NCBI GenBank assembly: GCA_017643585.1
Contig: JAEPND010000003.1
Location: 124,001-188,000 of the forward strand
Reading direction: 5' to 3'
Origin: Maricaulis sp.
GTDB lineage: Bacteria; Pseudomonadota; Alphaproteobacteria; Caulobacterales; Maricaulaceae
DNA length: 64,000 bases
The translations under genes were made by a program, and so were the position numbers. How positions within the stretch are numbered: the stretch's first letter is position 1; every line of letters begins with the position of its first letter. The notes beneath the pieces are model-generated. The model was given only the letters and a program-made list of their open reading frames with translations, made no database searches and was not told the DNA's origin. Positions 20,101 through 28,495 of this stretch are shown here, one piece after another.

Positions 20101-20531
20101 AACTCCTCGCCGGGGCGATCGAGGAAAATTCAGCCGAGCTGGACATTGATGACCTGCCCGTTGTGCGGGGCGACCCAACCCTGTTGAAACAGGCCCTTGC
20201 CAACCTGATCGGCAATGCGATCAAGTATCGCCGAGACATCAATCCGGTCATCAAGGTGCGGGCGGAACGGCTTGGCGAGCGGGTCCGCATCTCTATCCAG
20301 GACAACGGCATCGGGCTGGACCCGAAATTCGCCGACAAGATCTTTGCTCCCTTCCAGCGCCTGCATTCGCGGGCGGACTACAAGGGAACCGGCATCGGAC
20401 TCGCGATTGTTCGCCAGGCGATCCAGCGCCATGGCGGCACAGTCGAGGTGGAGTCCGAACCGGGTGTCGGCTCCACCTTCACCATCGACATTCCGCGGCC
20501 GGTCGGCTTCCAGGGCATGGACGACGCCTAG
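17103..20531 (+). CDS. Histidine kinase with seven PAS domains
   Basis: The start ATG 17103 follows AAAGG at good spacing; the frame is open 34 codons earlier without a site. The 1142-residue protein has no signal peptide or membrane segment, so it is cytoplasmic. PAS units begin near residues 6, 132, 264, 391, 522, 653 and 784; units 2-6 recur every ~130 residues, with repeated openings such as A-x-x-A-N-E-G-A-x and closings D-V-T-E-R. The HisKA domain has His924 in A-S-H-D-L-Q-E-P-L-R-K, like phytochrome-family kinases, and the ATPase domain shows N-A-I-K-Y, D-N-G-I-G-L and G-T-G-I-G-L-A-I. No receiver domain or partner regulator is adjacent. The ligands of the PAS units are unknown. Confidence 0.93.
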   Translation: MSAAHADLMRALYRHTTSAVIAANLDRELTAMNAAAERMFGYSEPDILGKKSEILYADPRDYGRLGLSHYGSQAEGLDTPKPYLVRYRTRNGRIFDGETVGCPVEDENGKRIGLLCIITDVTNRLAMQAKLEASDIQLRAALASANEGAFSLNLATGLGSTRGFINEFLGIASADATISLDRWTQVIQEEDRASFRKAIDRIRISPGLPLDVTYRATRADGQDRWLHTRGKVSEYGPDGSAHRITGVISDVTERQNLELELARREKQLDSAINAGSCGVWEVDARTLAVTPIGEIREMLGVPDEPQTIDGRLWLERTHPDERQNVADQLRALAAGKTDELDAIYRLLDCRTDEYRWIHSRGGMVKEAGTKRIAAGVLLDITSEMQLRAKLEESERRISQAVDAGLHGVWEMNFALDEMEITGRINSVFGHPRTTANYKVETWLASVADHDRDRVRKEIDELSMQGEQNRYFSTFRMLTQGGEIVWVDVSGAVTSVDDSGRATQAVGLVTDVTERKSLEHQVGSSQRLLRNALGAANEGAWRLDLKTQVTEVTGILSRMIGLGESDALTTYEEWAVRIHPEDRSIADRASRAFMEGKQDTVDYIVRYNSAADGWVRVHNRGRVIEWDAQGRPAIAIGAMTDITASFDTSELLAERENQVEDAIQTGALCLWRYDRSTEQMWMRGTFDRLFAEPKPEIVIPVEQWMDRIHEEDRAQLESSREIPNDKGEDAATMSYRIRTLDDEWMWVRTSGRVIERYPDGKVRITSGVVIDVDEIHRARELASAERLRFEQIYQSTPAMMHTISADGDITQVSDYWLSYFGYERDEVIGRKSLDFLDDESRERAITHTLPELFETGHQSNIPYRFKRKDGRTVDVLLSSFLERDQHGKPLRSFAVMTDVTPLRTAYEQLERSNTELDRFATVASHDLQEPLRKISAFAGLIRRRYIDKLDEEGIRSLEFLVDAAERMQTLIDDLLRYSRMASQPLRLERIDLNDIIAEVRELLAGAIEENSAELDIDDLPVVRGDPTLLKQALANLIGNAIKYRRDINPVIKVRAERLGERVRISIQDNGIGLDPKFADKIFAPFQRLHSRADYKGTGIGLAIVRQAIQRHGGTVEVESEPGVGSTFTIDIPRPVGFQGMDDA

Positions 20532-20533
20532 GG

Positions 20534-21769
20534 CTATTCAAACCTCAGTGCATCGATCGGGTTAAGGCGGGATGCCCGCTGCGCCGGGTAGAGGCCAAAG
20601 AACACCCCCACGAACAGGGATGCGCCAACGGCGACACCAACAATCAGCGGGCTGACGGCGATATCCAGCTGTCCGACATTGGCATAGACGGAAGTTCCGC
20701 CAATGCCGGCGACCAGGCCAAGCCCGCCGCCGATCAGACACAGCACGATGCTCTCGATCAGGAATTGATTGCGGATGTCCCGACGCTTGGCTCCGACGGC
20801 CAGACGCAGTCCGATCTCACGCGTACGTTCGGTGACAGAGACCAGCATGATATTCATGATGCCGATACCGCCGACCAGCAGGACGATTCCTGCGCCCACG
20901 GCGAGCAGAAGGCCGAGCTGGTTCTCGGTTTCATTGCGCGCGCGGATGAACTCCGCGAGTGAGGCAACACTGAAATCATCGACAGCCCCTGGCGCGATAT
21001 CCCGGCGAATCCGCAACAGGTCCTGTATGTCGGCTATGACACGATCCGTGTCTTCGCCTGCGGATACGTCCGCGTAAATGGTCTGTACCGGATCCCGGGT
21101 CGGACCGCGAACGCCGGCGCCGAGCCGGCTGCGTGCGGTTTCCAGCGGCAGGAAGATGACATCGTCCTGATCCTGGCCCCAGCTGGTCTCACCCTTGGGC
21201 TCGACCGTACCTATAACCTCGAAGGGCTGACCTCTGACGCGCAACGACTGGCCAACGGGGCTGGCACCATCAAACAGCTCATTGACCAGGGTTTGACCGA
21301 TCACCGCATAACGTCGACCGGACTCATCCTCGGCGGCAGAAAAGGCTCGACCTTCGTCGACAATCCAGCCGCGCGCATCGAAATAGTCAGCGTTCACACC
21401 GGTCGCGCTTGTTGTCCAGTTCACGCCACCAAAGACGGCGGTGACACTGGTGCGAACTTCACCGGACACACCGGACAGACCGGCGATCTCTTCGCGCACA
21501 GCGCGCACATCAAGGTCTGTCAGCGGGGAGGCCGAACCGGCCCCGCCACGGCGCCCACCAAAAATGCTGGACCCCGGCCGGATGATCAGAAGGCTGGCGC
21601 CGAAACTGTCAATCTGGGCCTCGACGGCGCGCTTGGTGCCCTCACTGATGGACACCAGAACGATGACGGACGCGACGCCGATAATGATGCCGAGCATGGC
21701 CAGGGCACTGCGCAGGAAATTGACCCGCAGCGCGACCAGGGCCACGCGAATGGATGCGAACAGGTTCAT
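20534..21769 (-). CDS. MacB-like ABC transporter permease (FtsX family)
   Basis: The 411-residue protein has a first transmembrane helix near residues 20-42, a large periplasmic domain (about 45-280), then three membrane helices at the C-terminus with M-N-I-M-L-V-S-V-T-E-R-T-R-E-I-G-L-R, the FtsX-domain signature. The ATPase is a separate protein encoded upstream with a four-base ATGA overlap. Together with the adaptor it forms a MacAB-type tripartite exporter for peptides, lipids or antibiotics; the substrate is unknown. Its stop lies two bases from that of the convergent PAS kinase. Confidence 0.92.
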   Translation of the reverse strand: MNLFASIRVALVALRVNFLRSALAMLGIIIGVASVIVLVSISEGTKRAVEAQIDSFGASLLIIRPGSSIFGGRRGGAGSASPLTDLDVRAVREEIAGLSGVSGEVRTSVTAVFGGVNWTTSATGVNADYFDARGWIVDEGRAFSAAEDESGRRYAVIGQTLVNELFDGASPVGQSLRVRGQPFEVIGTVEPKGETSWGQDQDDVIFLPLETARSRLGAGVRGPTRDPVQTIYADVSAGEDTDRVIADIQDLLRIRRDIAPGAVDDFSVASLAEFIRARNETENQLGLLLAVGAGIVLLVGGIGIMNIMLVSVTERTREIGLRLAVGAKRRDIRNQFLIESIVLCLIGGGLGLVAGIGGTSVYANVGQLDIAVSPLIVGVAVGASLFVGVFFGLYPAQRASRLNPIDALRFE

Positions 21770-22446
21770 GACCGGTCCTCCACGACAAGACCATCCCGGA
21801 AGACCAGCTGGCGCTTGGCATGATCGGCAACATCCTGTTCGTGGGTGACCAGGATGATGGTGATGCCCTCACGATTGAGCTGGTCGAAAATGGCCATGAC
21901 CTCTTCAGACGTGCGGCTGTCGAGCGCCCCGGTCGGCTCATCGGCGAGGATGATCGCCGGATCGTTGACCAGCGCCCGTGCGATGGCCACACGTTGCTGC
22001 TGACCACCGGACAGCTGTTTGGGATGGTGGTGACTGCGCTCGGCCAGCCCGACCTGCTCCAGCCGTGCCAGGGCCCGGCGATTGCGTTCGGCAGCGGGCA
22101 CGCCGGCATAAACCAGCGGCAGGGCGACATTCTCCACGGCCGGTGTTCGCGGCAGCAGGTTGAATTGCTGGAAGACAAAGCCGATCGAACCGGACCGGAA
22201 ATCTGCAAGCGCATCCGCATTGAGCTGGGACAGGCGATTGCCCGCCACTTGCAGCTCGCCAGAGGTGGGTGTGTCCAGCGCCCCGAGCAGGTTCATGAAG
22301 GTCGACTTGCCCGATCCGGACGCCCCCATCACGGCGACATATTCGCCCTGGTTGATCGTGATCGAGACACCCGCCAGGGCGTTGATGGTGGTGTCGCCCA
22401 TCTCATAGGTCTTGGTGAGATTGCGACAATCGATCAGCGCGCTCAT
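21766..22446 (-). CDS. MacB/LolD-like ABC transporter ATP-binding protein
   Basis: The 226-residue ATPase has Walker A G-A-S-G-S-G-K-S-T, Q-loop F-Q-Q-F-N-L-L, signature L-S-G-G-Q-Q-Q-R-V-A-I-A-R-A, Walker B I-L-A-D-E-P-T-G-A-L-D, and the switch His in V-T-H-E. The spacing and the N-L-L-P-R-T-P-A-V-E-N-V segment are typical of the family-3 group (MacB, LolD, FtsE). It overlaps both the upstream adaptor gene and the downstream permease gene by four bases (ATGA), so all three are translationally coupled. Confidence 0.95.
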   Translation of the reverse strand: MSALIDCRNLTKTYEMGDTTINALAGVSITINQGEYVAVMGASGSGKSTFMNLLGALDTPTSGELQVAGNRLSQLNADALADFRSGSIGFVFQQFNLLPRTPAVENVALPLVYAGVPAAERNRRALARLEQVGLAERSHHHPKQLSGGQQQRVAIARALVNDPAIILADEPTGALDSRTSEEVMAIFDQLNREGITIILVTHEQDVADHAKRQLVFRDGLVVEDRS

Positions 22447-23915
22447 TCACGCACCTCACGCGCCCGGACGATCACAGCTTCATCCGCCTGCAGATTGCCG
22501 CCAACAACTTCAGTGTTCTGGCTGTCACTGATGCCGAGACGCACGCGACGCTCCTCGAGCCGGCCTTCGGCTGTCTCGACCCAGACCGTACCCGGACGGG
22601 TCTCGCGGGCCTGTCGGGAGATCTCGCGATATTGCGCCATCTGTTCCGGCGTGAAGATGGTTTGCAGCTCGCGATCGATTTCCTGCTGTACGGCAGCACG
22701 GTCAAACTCACCGCCAGACTGGGCTTGTGCCGCCGCGCGCCCGAAGGCAGAGCGGAAGGCTTGCTGCGCACGGTCCTGCTGGTCCTGCGTCAGATCAAGC
22801 TGCTCGGCGAGACGGGCCATCTGCCCGCCGGGACCGCCACGACCACCGCCGGGGCCACCCGCACCACGACGCGGCCCGCCGGCGCCGGCTTCCGGCAGCG
22901 CATCCGTACGGTCGGCCAGGGCCGGAGACGGTCGGAAGCGCAAAGCGGCATTGGTCACCACCAGCACATCTTCACGTTCACCGGTGACGATATCCATATT
23001 GGCCGTCATGCCCGGCAGCAGGCGCTGACCCGGGTTCGCTGCAGAGACCACCACGGTGTAGGTAACCACGTTCTGCAGCGTGGTCGGTGCAAGACGGATC
23101 TGCTCGACCTGACCGTTCATCTGGACGGACGGATAGGCATCAACTGTGAAGCTGACGGACTGGCCCTCACGGATCTGGCCGATATCGGCTTCGTCGATCT
23201 GCGCGTCGATCTGCACCTGGCTGAGGTCCTGGGCGATGGTGAACAGGGTCGGTGCCGACAGGCTGGCCGCTACGGTTTGACCTTCATCGACTGCTCGATC
23301 GACTACAATGCCATTGATGGGGGCACGAATGGTGGTGCGGTCCAGGTCGATCCGCGCTCCTGCAAGGGTTGCGTCGCGCTGTTGCAGCACAGCCTCGGCA
23401 TTGGCGATCTGGGCCTGTGCCACCGACAGTTCCGCCTCAGCGGCATCAAGCGAAGTTTGGGCGTTGTCGAGCGCTGCCCGGGAGGCGTTTCCTCGCTCGG
23501 CGAGCGTCTCGATGCGCTGAAACTCCAAACGGGCAGAGCGGGTATTGGCCTGTACTCGCTGATAGCTGGCGCGCTGCAAGGCCAGTGACGCCGCCGCCGT
23601 TGCCCGCGACGCCTCGGCCTCGCGCACGCGGGTCTCGAAGGTCTGCGGATCGAGCTGGGCAATGACCTGCCCCTCTTCGACCGTGTCATTGAAGTCCACA
23701 TGCAATTCTGCCAGCTGGCCGGACAGCTGCGAGCCCACCTCGACCGTGACAAGAGCCCGGACGGCGCCCGACGCCGCAACGGAGCGGCGTACACTGCCGG
23801 TCTGGGCCGCGCTTGTTTCAATGCGGATTTCGCCCGCGGTCTCACCGCCCTGGGTGAAGAACCAGCCCGCGACTGCCAGCACGGCAACCGCCGCGATACC
23901 GATTATCCATTTCAT
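22443..23915 (-). CDS. MacA-like periplasmic adaptor with inserted LTxxQ module
   Basis: This membrane-fusion protein of 490 residues would bridge the ABC permease to an outer-membrane channel. A membrane anchor (residues 2-20) is followed by the lipoyl half-motifs, a long Ala/Gln-rich coiled-coil hairpin (about 90-190), and a beta-barrel. At about residues 330-441 lies an insert absent from standard MacA. It has a Gly/Arg/Pro-rich linker, then a helical part with L-T-Q-D-Q and F-T-P-E-Q, like the LTxxQ motifs of Spy/CpxP. The MacA C-terminus (R-V-R-L-G-I-S-D-S-Q-N-T-E-V) resumes after it. ATG 23915 is chosen because it opens directly into the anchor. It is the first gene of the export operon. 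Confidence 0.9.
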   Translation of the reverse strand: MKWIIGIAAVAVLAVAGWFFTQGGETAGEIRIETSAAQTGSVRRSVAASGAVRALVTVEVGSQLSGQLAELHVDFNDTVEEGQVIAQLDPQTFETRVREAEASRATAAASLALQRASYQRVQANTRSARLEFQRIETLAERGNASRAALDNAQTSLDAAEAELSVAQAQIANAEAVLQQRDATLAGARIDLDRTTIRAPINGIVVDRAVDEGQTVAASLSAPTLFTIAQDLSQVQIDAQIDEADIGQIREGQSVSFTVDAYPSVQMNGQVEQIRLAPTTLQNVVTYTVVVSAANPGQRLLPGMTANMDIVTGEREDVLVVTNAALRFRPSPALADRTDALPEAGAGGPRRGAGGPGGGRGGPGGQMARLAEQLDLTQDQQDRAQQAFRSAFGRAAAQAQSGGEFDRAAVQQEIDRELQTIFTPEQMAQYREISRQARETRPGTVWVETAEGRLEERRVRLGISDSQNTEVVGGNLQADEAVIVRAREVRE

Positions 23916-24070
23916 TTTGTCACTCAACGTCCCTAGAACCAGCCCTATTGTGAGCCCGTGTGTTGTACGACAGCCACGACAAAACCCGTCGCTCAATTCG
24001 CAGTCATGTTTTGCTGGCTCACGACCTCTTGCCACGGTACATAGACGTGAAGTGGGGAAAGGCGATAGCC

Positions 24071-24382
24071 GTGGAGTTTGAAGAACTGCTTTCCGCGCCC
24101 GGAATGGGGGTGTTGATCGAGTTTGCGCCGATTTTCGGCGGGGCGATGTGGCTCGTGCTGACGCTCATCCTGTGGCGGGGCGGTTTCAACGACCTGGTCG
24201 AGCAGATGACCCGGCCGCGCTGGTCCGGCGCTGACCGGCTTCGAGCCGCCACCATGCTGCCGCTGCGTGCCCTCAGCCTGGCGCTGGCGGCCGGTTTTGC
24301 CTCATTGGCCACGACCGTTGGTCTGGGTTTCAACTTCGCCGTTCTGATCACCCTATGGACGCAGCTTTTCGGCCAGGGCTGA
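24071..24382 (+). CDS. Small membrane protein, function unknown
   Basis: The start is GTG 24071, supported by GGGGAAAGG eight bases upstream; the frame is open to 23960 but the earlier part has no ribosome site. The 103-residue product has two membrane helices: one near residues 12-33 and one near 68-100, split by a short basic loop (R-P-R-W-S-G-A-D-R-L-R). No motif is recognised. It is divergent from the MacA-like operon and 63 bp upstream of the membrane AraC gene. A minus-strand frame over the same DNA lacks these features. Confidence 0.6.
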   Translation: MEFEELLSAPGMGVLIEFAPIFGGAMWLVLTLILWRGGFNDLVEQMTRPRWSGADRLRAATMLPLRALSLALAAGFASLATTVGLGFNFAVLITLWTQLFGQG

Positions 24383-24445
24383 CGTGCGCACCCCTTGCCG
24401 CGAGGCATCGAATTGTGGTCATGACCCACCTCGACAAGGACGGAC

Positions 24446-25477
24446 ATGACGCTTTCCCAGCTTGACATCATCCAGCTACTCGCAGGCTATCACAGCCTTC
24501 TGCTGTGCCTGGCCCTGGCCGCGCGCAAACGCCTGCGCGGTCTGATGGTTCTGGTCGGCACGTTCGGCTTGCACATGCTCACCAATCTGGGCGTCAGCGA
24601 AGGTTATCTCGGCCCCGAGCTCGACATCACCAGCGCTTTCGGACTGGTCTATGGCCCGGCCTTCTATTTCTTCGTGCTGGGCATTGTGGAACAGGACCGG
24701 CGCTTCGATTGGCGTGATCTGGTCCACCTGTTGCCTGCCCTGATCATAGCCGCTTGGCAGCCCGCTCCCCCTGTAACCTATGTTTTCGGCCTGCCCAGCC
24801 TGGTCATCTACATCACCCTCGCCGGCCGCCTTCTGCTGCGGCATGATCGACAGAGTCCGCAATTTCGCTCCGACAGTGCCGCAATCAGCCTGAGCTGGGT
24901 CTTGCACGCCCTGATCGCTTTCGCCGTCCTCGCCGCGCTGGACATTCTGCGTGAAGTCGCGCGCCTGGCCGATCTGGGCCTGTCAGATGATCTTGCCCTC
25001 AGCCTGGTCATCATCTCGGTCACGACCCTGATGACTGCCATGTTTGTGCGCGCGCGCCAGCATGATGATCTCAAGGGCGCCCTGCCCGCACTTGATATCG
25101 AGCCCGTGGTGGAAGAGACGGGCCATGCCGACTACGAGCCCGTCTTCCAGCGCATCAACACCCTGCTTGTCGAGGAAGAAAACTGGCGCGAACCGCGCCT
25201 CAGCCTCGCCGAGGTCGCCAGCAAGCTGCGCATAAGCCAACGTGACGCCTCGCGTGCCATCAACCTGCACAGCGGGCAGAGCTTCTCGCGCTACGTCAAT
25301 CGTTTCCGTATCGCCGAGGTCGATCGCCTGATGGCGGATCCGGACAATCACCGCCGCACCGTAATCGAGTTGGCCCATGAAGCCGGGTTCAATTCCAAAT
25401 CCGCCTTCAATCGCATCTATCGCGACGAGACCGGACGGACCCCGACCCAGGCCTTCCAGGCCCATAAATCATGCTAA
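24446..25477 (+). CDS. Membrane-anchored AraC-family transcriptional regulator
   Basis: The 343-residue protein has six or seven hydrophobic helices in residues 1-200 and an AraC-type DNA-binding domain at about 240-340. The two helix-turn-helix units are S-L-A-E-V-A-S-K-L-R-I-S-Q-R-D-A-S-R-A-I and T-V-I-E-L-A-H-E-A-G-F-N-S-K-S-A-F-N-R. The pattern F-K-R/Y-R-D-E-T-G-x-T-P closes the domain. It likely senses a membrane or extracellular signal and acts on nearby or distant promoters; the target is unknown. AAGGACGGAC precedes the ATG. Confidence 0.9.
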   Translation: MTLSQLDIIQLLAGYHSLLLCLALAARKRLRGLMVLVGTFGLHMLTNLGVSEGYLGPELDITSAFGLVYGPAFYFFVLGIVEQDRRFDWRDLVHLLPALIIAAWQPAPPVTYVFGLPSLVIYITLAGRLLLRHDRQSPQFRSDSAAISLSWVLHALIAFAVLAALDILREVARLADLGLSDDLALSLVIISVTTLMTAMFVRARQHDDLKGALPALDIEPVVEETGHADYEPVFQRINTLLVEEENWREPRLSLAEVASKLRISQRDASRAINLHSGQSFSRYVNRFRIAEVDRLMADPDNHRRTVIELAHEAGFNSKSAFNRIYRDETGRTPTQAFQAHKSC

Positions 25478-25481
25478 TTGG

Positions 25482-25525
25482 TCCCGAAACAGGTTTCGGG
25501 ACGCCCTGAAACAGGATCCGGGACG
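25482..25525 (+). repeat. Inverted-repeat hairpin behind the AraC gene
   Basis: GTCCCGAAA and TTTCGGGAC form a nine-bp stem with a CAGG loop, followed by a second, weaker CCTGAAACAGGATCCGGGAC segment. It has no T run, so it may be a dispersed palindromic repeat rather than a terminator. Confidence 0.55.
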
Positions 25526-25583
25526 ACGTCACTGAAGGAACGCGCTTCAAACCGGGCAACGCTTCAACAACGGAGACTGCCCC

Positions 25584-26075
25584 ATGCGTACCCTTCTTGC
25601 CGCCGCCCTGATTGCCACATCCGCCTGCGCCACCGCGACGGCCAGCGACCTGACACTGGATGACAGCATCCGCTTCGATGCCAGCCTGGACGAGTTGCGC
25701 CCGGTCTTTGATGCGAGCTGTGCCTCCTGGGAAGCGGTCACGCTCAACCCCGCCGAACTGCCAATCGCCCAGACCTCTCACGTCCAGGTCAATTGCCAGG
25801 GCTTCAGGCACGCCGGCGGTAACCGCCTGGCCGAATTCGTTTTTGCCGATGACAGCATGGCCTTTGTCTGGGTGCTGATCGATGCGGGCGAGCTGGACGG
25901 CTTCGCCCAGGACATGCGCGGCGTCTATGGCGCGCCGACCCACGACACCGCCATGTTCACCGCCTTTGCCGACCACAATGCCGCCCTGCGTCGCGATATT
26001 CCCGAGTTCCTCTTCTATTCGCAGAGCATCGCACCTATGTATCGCGGCTGGTTCGACCAGATGGCCGCACAATAA
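25584..26075 (+). CDS. Secreted hypothetical protein
   Basis: The 163-residue protein has a signal peptide rich in Ala and Thr (cleavage near A-T-A-S). The mature part has three Cys (D-A-S-C-A-S-W and V-N-C-Q-G-F), with at least one disulfide possible, and a compact alpha/beta look. The pattern F-V-F-A-D-D-S-M-A-F-V-W-V-L resembles proteins with a conserved central sheet, but I do not recognise the family. GGAG lies about ten bases before the ATG. It precedes the Kef-type antiporter by about 95 bp on the same strand. Confidence 0.72.
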   Translation: MRTLLAAALIATSACATATASDLTLDDSIRFDASLDELRPVFDASCASWEAVTLNPAELPIAQTSHVQVNCQGFRHAGGNRLAEFVFADDSMAFVWVLIDAGELDGFAQDMRGVYGAPTHDTAMFTAFADHNAALRRDIPEFLFYSQSIAPMYRGWFDQMAAQ

Positions 26076-26170
26076 CCCCGGCGGAGTCCCCGCCCGGCTA
26101 TTGACGCGCGCAAGCTGGTCCGCATCTTGGATCATATTCGCTGACAAGACCTGGGCGGGGGCTTCATTTC

Positions 26171-28138
26171 ATGACCGACTTTCTTCTGCTGGCATTCACC
26201 TTCCTGATCGCCGGCGTTATCGCGGTCCCCATCGCGACCCGTCTCGGACTGGGCTCTGTGCTGGGCTATCTGATCGCGGGCATCGCGATTTCACCCCTGC
26301 TGGGCCTGCTGGGCGTTGATGTGGTCTCGATCCAGCACTTTGCCGAATTCGGCGTGGTGATGATGCTCTTCCTGGTCGGTCTGGAGCTGGAGCCGAAACT
26401 GCTGTGGGAGATGCGCGCCCGCCTGCTGGGCCTGGGCGGCCTGCAGGTCGCGGGGACCACCGCCGCCATTACCGGTATCGCCATGGCCTTCGGCCAGCCT
26501 TGGCAATTTGCCCTGGCTATCGGTCTGATCCTCGCCCTCTCCTCGACCGCAATCGTCCTGCAGACCCTGAATGAAAAAGGGCTGATGAAATCTGATGGCG
26601 GCCAGTCCGGCTTCTCCGTCCTGCTGTTCCAGGACATCGCCGTCATCCCGATGCTCGCCTTCATCCCGTTGCTGGCGGTACCGGACCTGATGGCGCAGTT
26701 CGCCGCCGATGCCTCCCATGCCGCAGCAGATGCGGGCCATTATGGCGACGCCGGCCACGGGGATGATGCCCATCATGATGACGGTGACCACGGCTCTTCG
26801 CTCAGCCTGGTCGCGCATCTACCCGGATGGCAGGCGGCGCTTGTCACGCTGGGCGCCGTCGCGTTCGTGGTGTTTGCCGGTGGCTTCCTGACCCGGCCGC
26901 TCTTCCGGTTCATCGCCCGCTCGCAAATGCGCGAACTGTTCACCGCCGCCGCCCTGATGATGGTGATCGGCATCGCGTTGCTGATGAGCCTGGTCGGTCT
27001 TTCACCGGCCCTGGGCACCTTCATCGCCGGTGTCGTCCTCGCCAACAGCGAATACCGCCACGAGCTGGAATCGGACATCGACCCCTTCCGCGGGCTCCTC
27101 CTGGGCCTGTTCTTCATGACCGTCGGTGCCAGCATCAATTTCGCCCTGCTCTCGGCAGAATGGCAGATGATCATCGGCGCCGTGCTCGGCCTGATCCTGC
27201 TCAAGGCGGCGGTGCTCTATATCCTGGGCAAGATCTTCGGCCTGAAGGGCTCCAATCTCTGGCTACTCACCCTTGGCCTGGCGCAGGCCGGCGAGTTCGG
27301 TTTTGTCCTGCTCTCCTTCACGGCCAGCGCGGAAGTCCTGCCTGCGGCGATCACCGACCGCCTCTCCCTAGTCGTTGCGATCTCCATGCTGCTGACGCCC
27401 CTGCTCTTCATCATCCACGAGCGTCTGATCTCACCGAAATTCTCCGCCGACCAGGCGGCTGAAAGTGACGAGATCGACGAAGACAACAAGATCATCATCG
27501 CCGGCCATGGCCGCGTCGGCGGCCTGATCAGCCGCATGCTCAGCGCCGCCGGTTTCAAGGCCACCGTGGTCGATTATTCCGCCGCCCAGCTCGACCTGCT
27601 GCGCATGTTCGGGATCAAGGTCTATTATGGCGATGCGACCCGGCCGGACTTGCTGGCGGCTGCCGGCATCGCCGAGGCGCGCCTGTTCATCATCGCCATT
27701 GATGACCAGGAAAAGATCACCAATCTGGTGCGCTACGTGAAACGGCATCATCCCGACGTTCACATCATGGCGCGAGCCATGAACCGCCACCATGTCTACG
27801 AGCTCTACGAGGCGGGCTGCCGCGATATCATTCGCAGCTATTACGACAGCTCCATCCGTATGGGCCGCTCGGCCTTCGAGGCCCTGGGCATCGGTCATGA
27901 CCATGCCGTTGCCATGGCCCAGGCGTTCGACGAGAGCGATCGCGCCTCGATGATCACGCTGGCCGAATTCTACGACAGCTCCATCCCGGCCACCCAGAAC
28001 GAGGCCTATATCAACGCGGTCAAGGAAATTTCCGGCCCGCGCGAGGAAGAGCTTCGCGCGAAGATGGATGCGATCCGTGCGGCCTGTGAAGGCGTGGATG
28101 GCGAGGGCGGGGGAGAGGACAAAGAAACGTCAGGGTAG
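26171..28138 (+). CDS. Kef-type K+/H+ antiporter with RCK domain
   Basis: The 655-residue protein belongs to the CPA2 family. About twelve membrane helices fill residues 1-420, with the Q-D-I-A-V-I-P segment and G-L-S-P-A-L-G-T-F-I-A-G. An RCK/TrkA-N domain follows with G-H-G-R-V-G near 447 and Y-G-D-A-T-R-P. The RCK domain binds nucleotide and gates K+ efflux in KefB/KefC. A hydrophilic loop near residue 185 is unusually rich in His and Asp (six His and eight Asp in about 27 residues), which may bind metal or protons. No KefF/KefG ancillary oxidoreductase sits next to it, although an MdaB-like enzyme is encoded 0.9 kb away. Confidence 0.92.
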   Translation: MTDFLLLAFTFLIAGVIAVPIATRLGLGSVLGYLIAGIAISPLLGLLGVDVVSIQHFAEFGVVMMLFLVGLELEPKLLWEMRARLLGLGGLQVAGTTAAITGIAMAFGQPWQFALAIGLILALSSTAIVLQTLNEKGLMKSDGGQSGFSVLLFQDIAVIPMLAFIPLLAVPDLMAQFAADASHAAADAGHYGDAGHGDDAHHDDGDHGSSLSLVAHLPGWQAALVTLGAVAFVVFAGGFLTRPLFRFIARSQMRELFTAAALMMVIGIALLMSLVGLSPALGTFIAGVVLANSEYRHELESDIDPFRGLLLGLFFMTVGASINFALLSAEWQMIIGAVLGLILLKAAVLYILGKIFGLKGSNLWLLTLGLAQAGEFGFVLLSFTASAEVLPAAITDRLSLVVAISMLLTPLLFIIHERLISPKFSADQAAESDEIDEDNKIIIAGHGRVGGLISRMLSAAGFKATVVDYSAAQLDLLRMFGIKVYYGDATRPDLLAAAGIAEARLFIIAIDDQEKITNLVRYVKRHHPDVHIMARAMNRHHVYELYEAGCRDIIRSYYDSSIRMGRSAFEALGIGHDHAVAMAQAFDESDRASMITLAEFYDSSIPATQNEAYINAVKEISGPREEELRAKMDAIRAACEGVDGEGGGEDKETSG

Positions 28139-28495
28139 CCGATCAAGATGCTCCAGCATCTCGGTCACGAACGCCATCTCGTCGCCGTCGTCGGCGTTTC
28201 TAGACGCGAAGCGGCGGAGTTCGGCCTCAATCTCGCGCCATCGGCAGGCCTTATCCACAATCAGATTTTCCAGAACCAGACCGACCAACAGGTCGCCATC
28301 CCGGGAATAGTCCCGCGCGCATTGATGCAGGACATGACCGCAGAGTACGGAAAGGTTTTTCCGGGTAACCAATTCCGTCAGGGCTTCACCGATGCTCAAG
28401 ACCGGGAAAGTGTCGGCGGCTTTCACAGCCGCCGGTAGAGGGGTCAGGACCTCCCTGATCCGATCTTCGAGACGTATACCGGATTCGACCGTCAT
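28130..28495 (-). CDS. Hypothetical protein coupled to the HxlR regulator
   Basis: This 121-residue mostly helical, acidic protein starts at an ATG that overlaps the HxlR gene stop by four bases (ATGA), which argues that it is real and co-translated. It holds three Cys and has no signal peptide or membrane helix. The family is not recognised. Its stop codon lies inside the end of the convergent antiporter gene, a nine-base tail overlap. Confidence 0.65.
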   Translation of the reverse strand: MTVESGIRLEDRIREVLTPLPAAVKAADTFPVLSIGEALTELVTRKNLSVLCGHVLHQCARDYSRDGDLLVGLVLENLIVDKACRWREIEAELRRFASRNADDGDEMAFVTEMLEHLDRLP

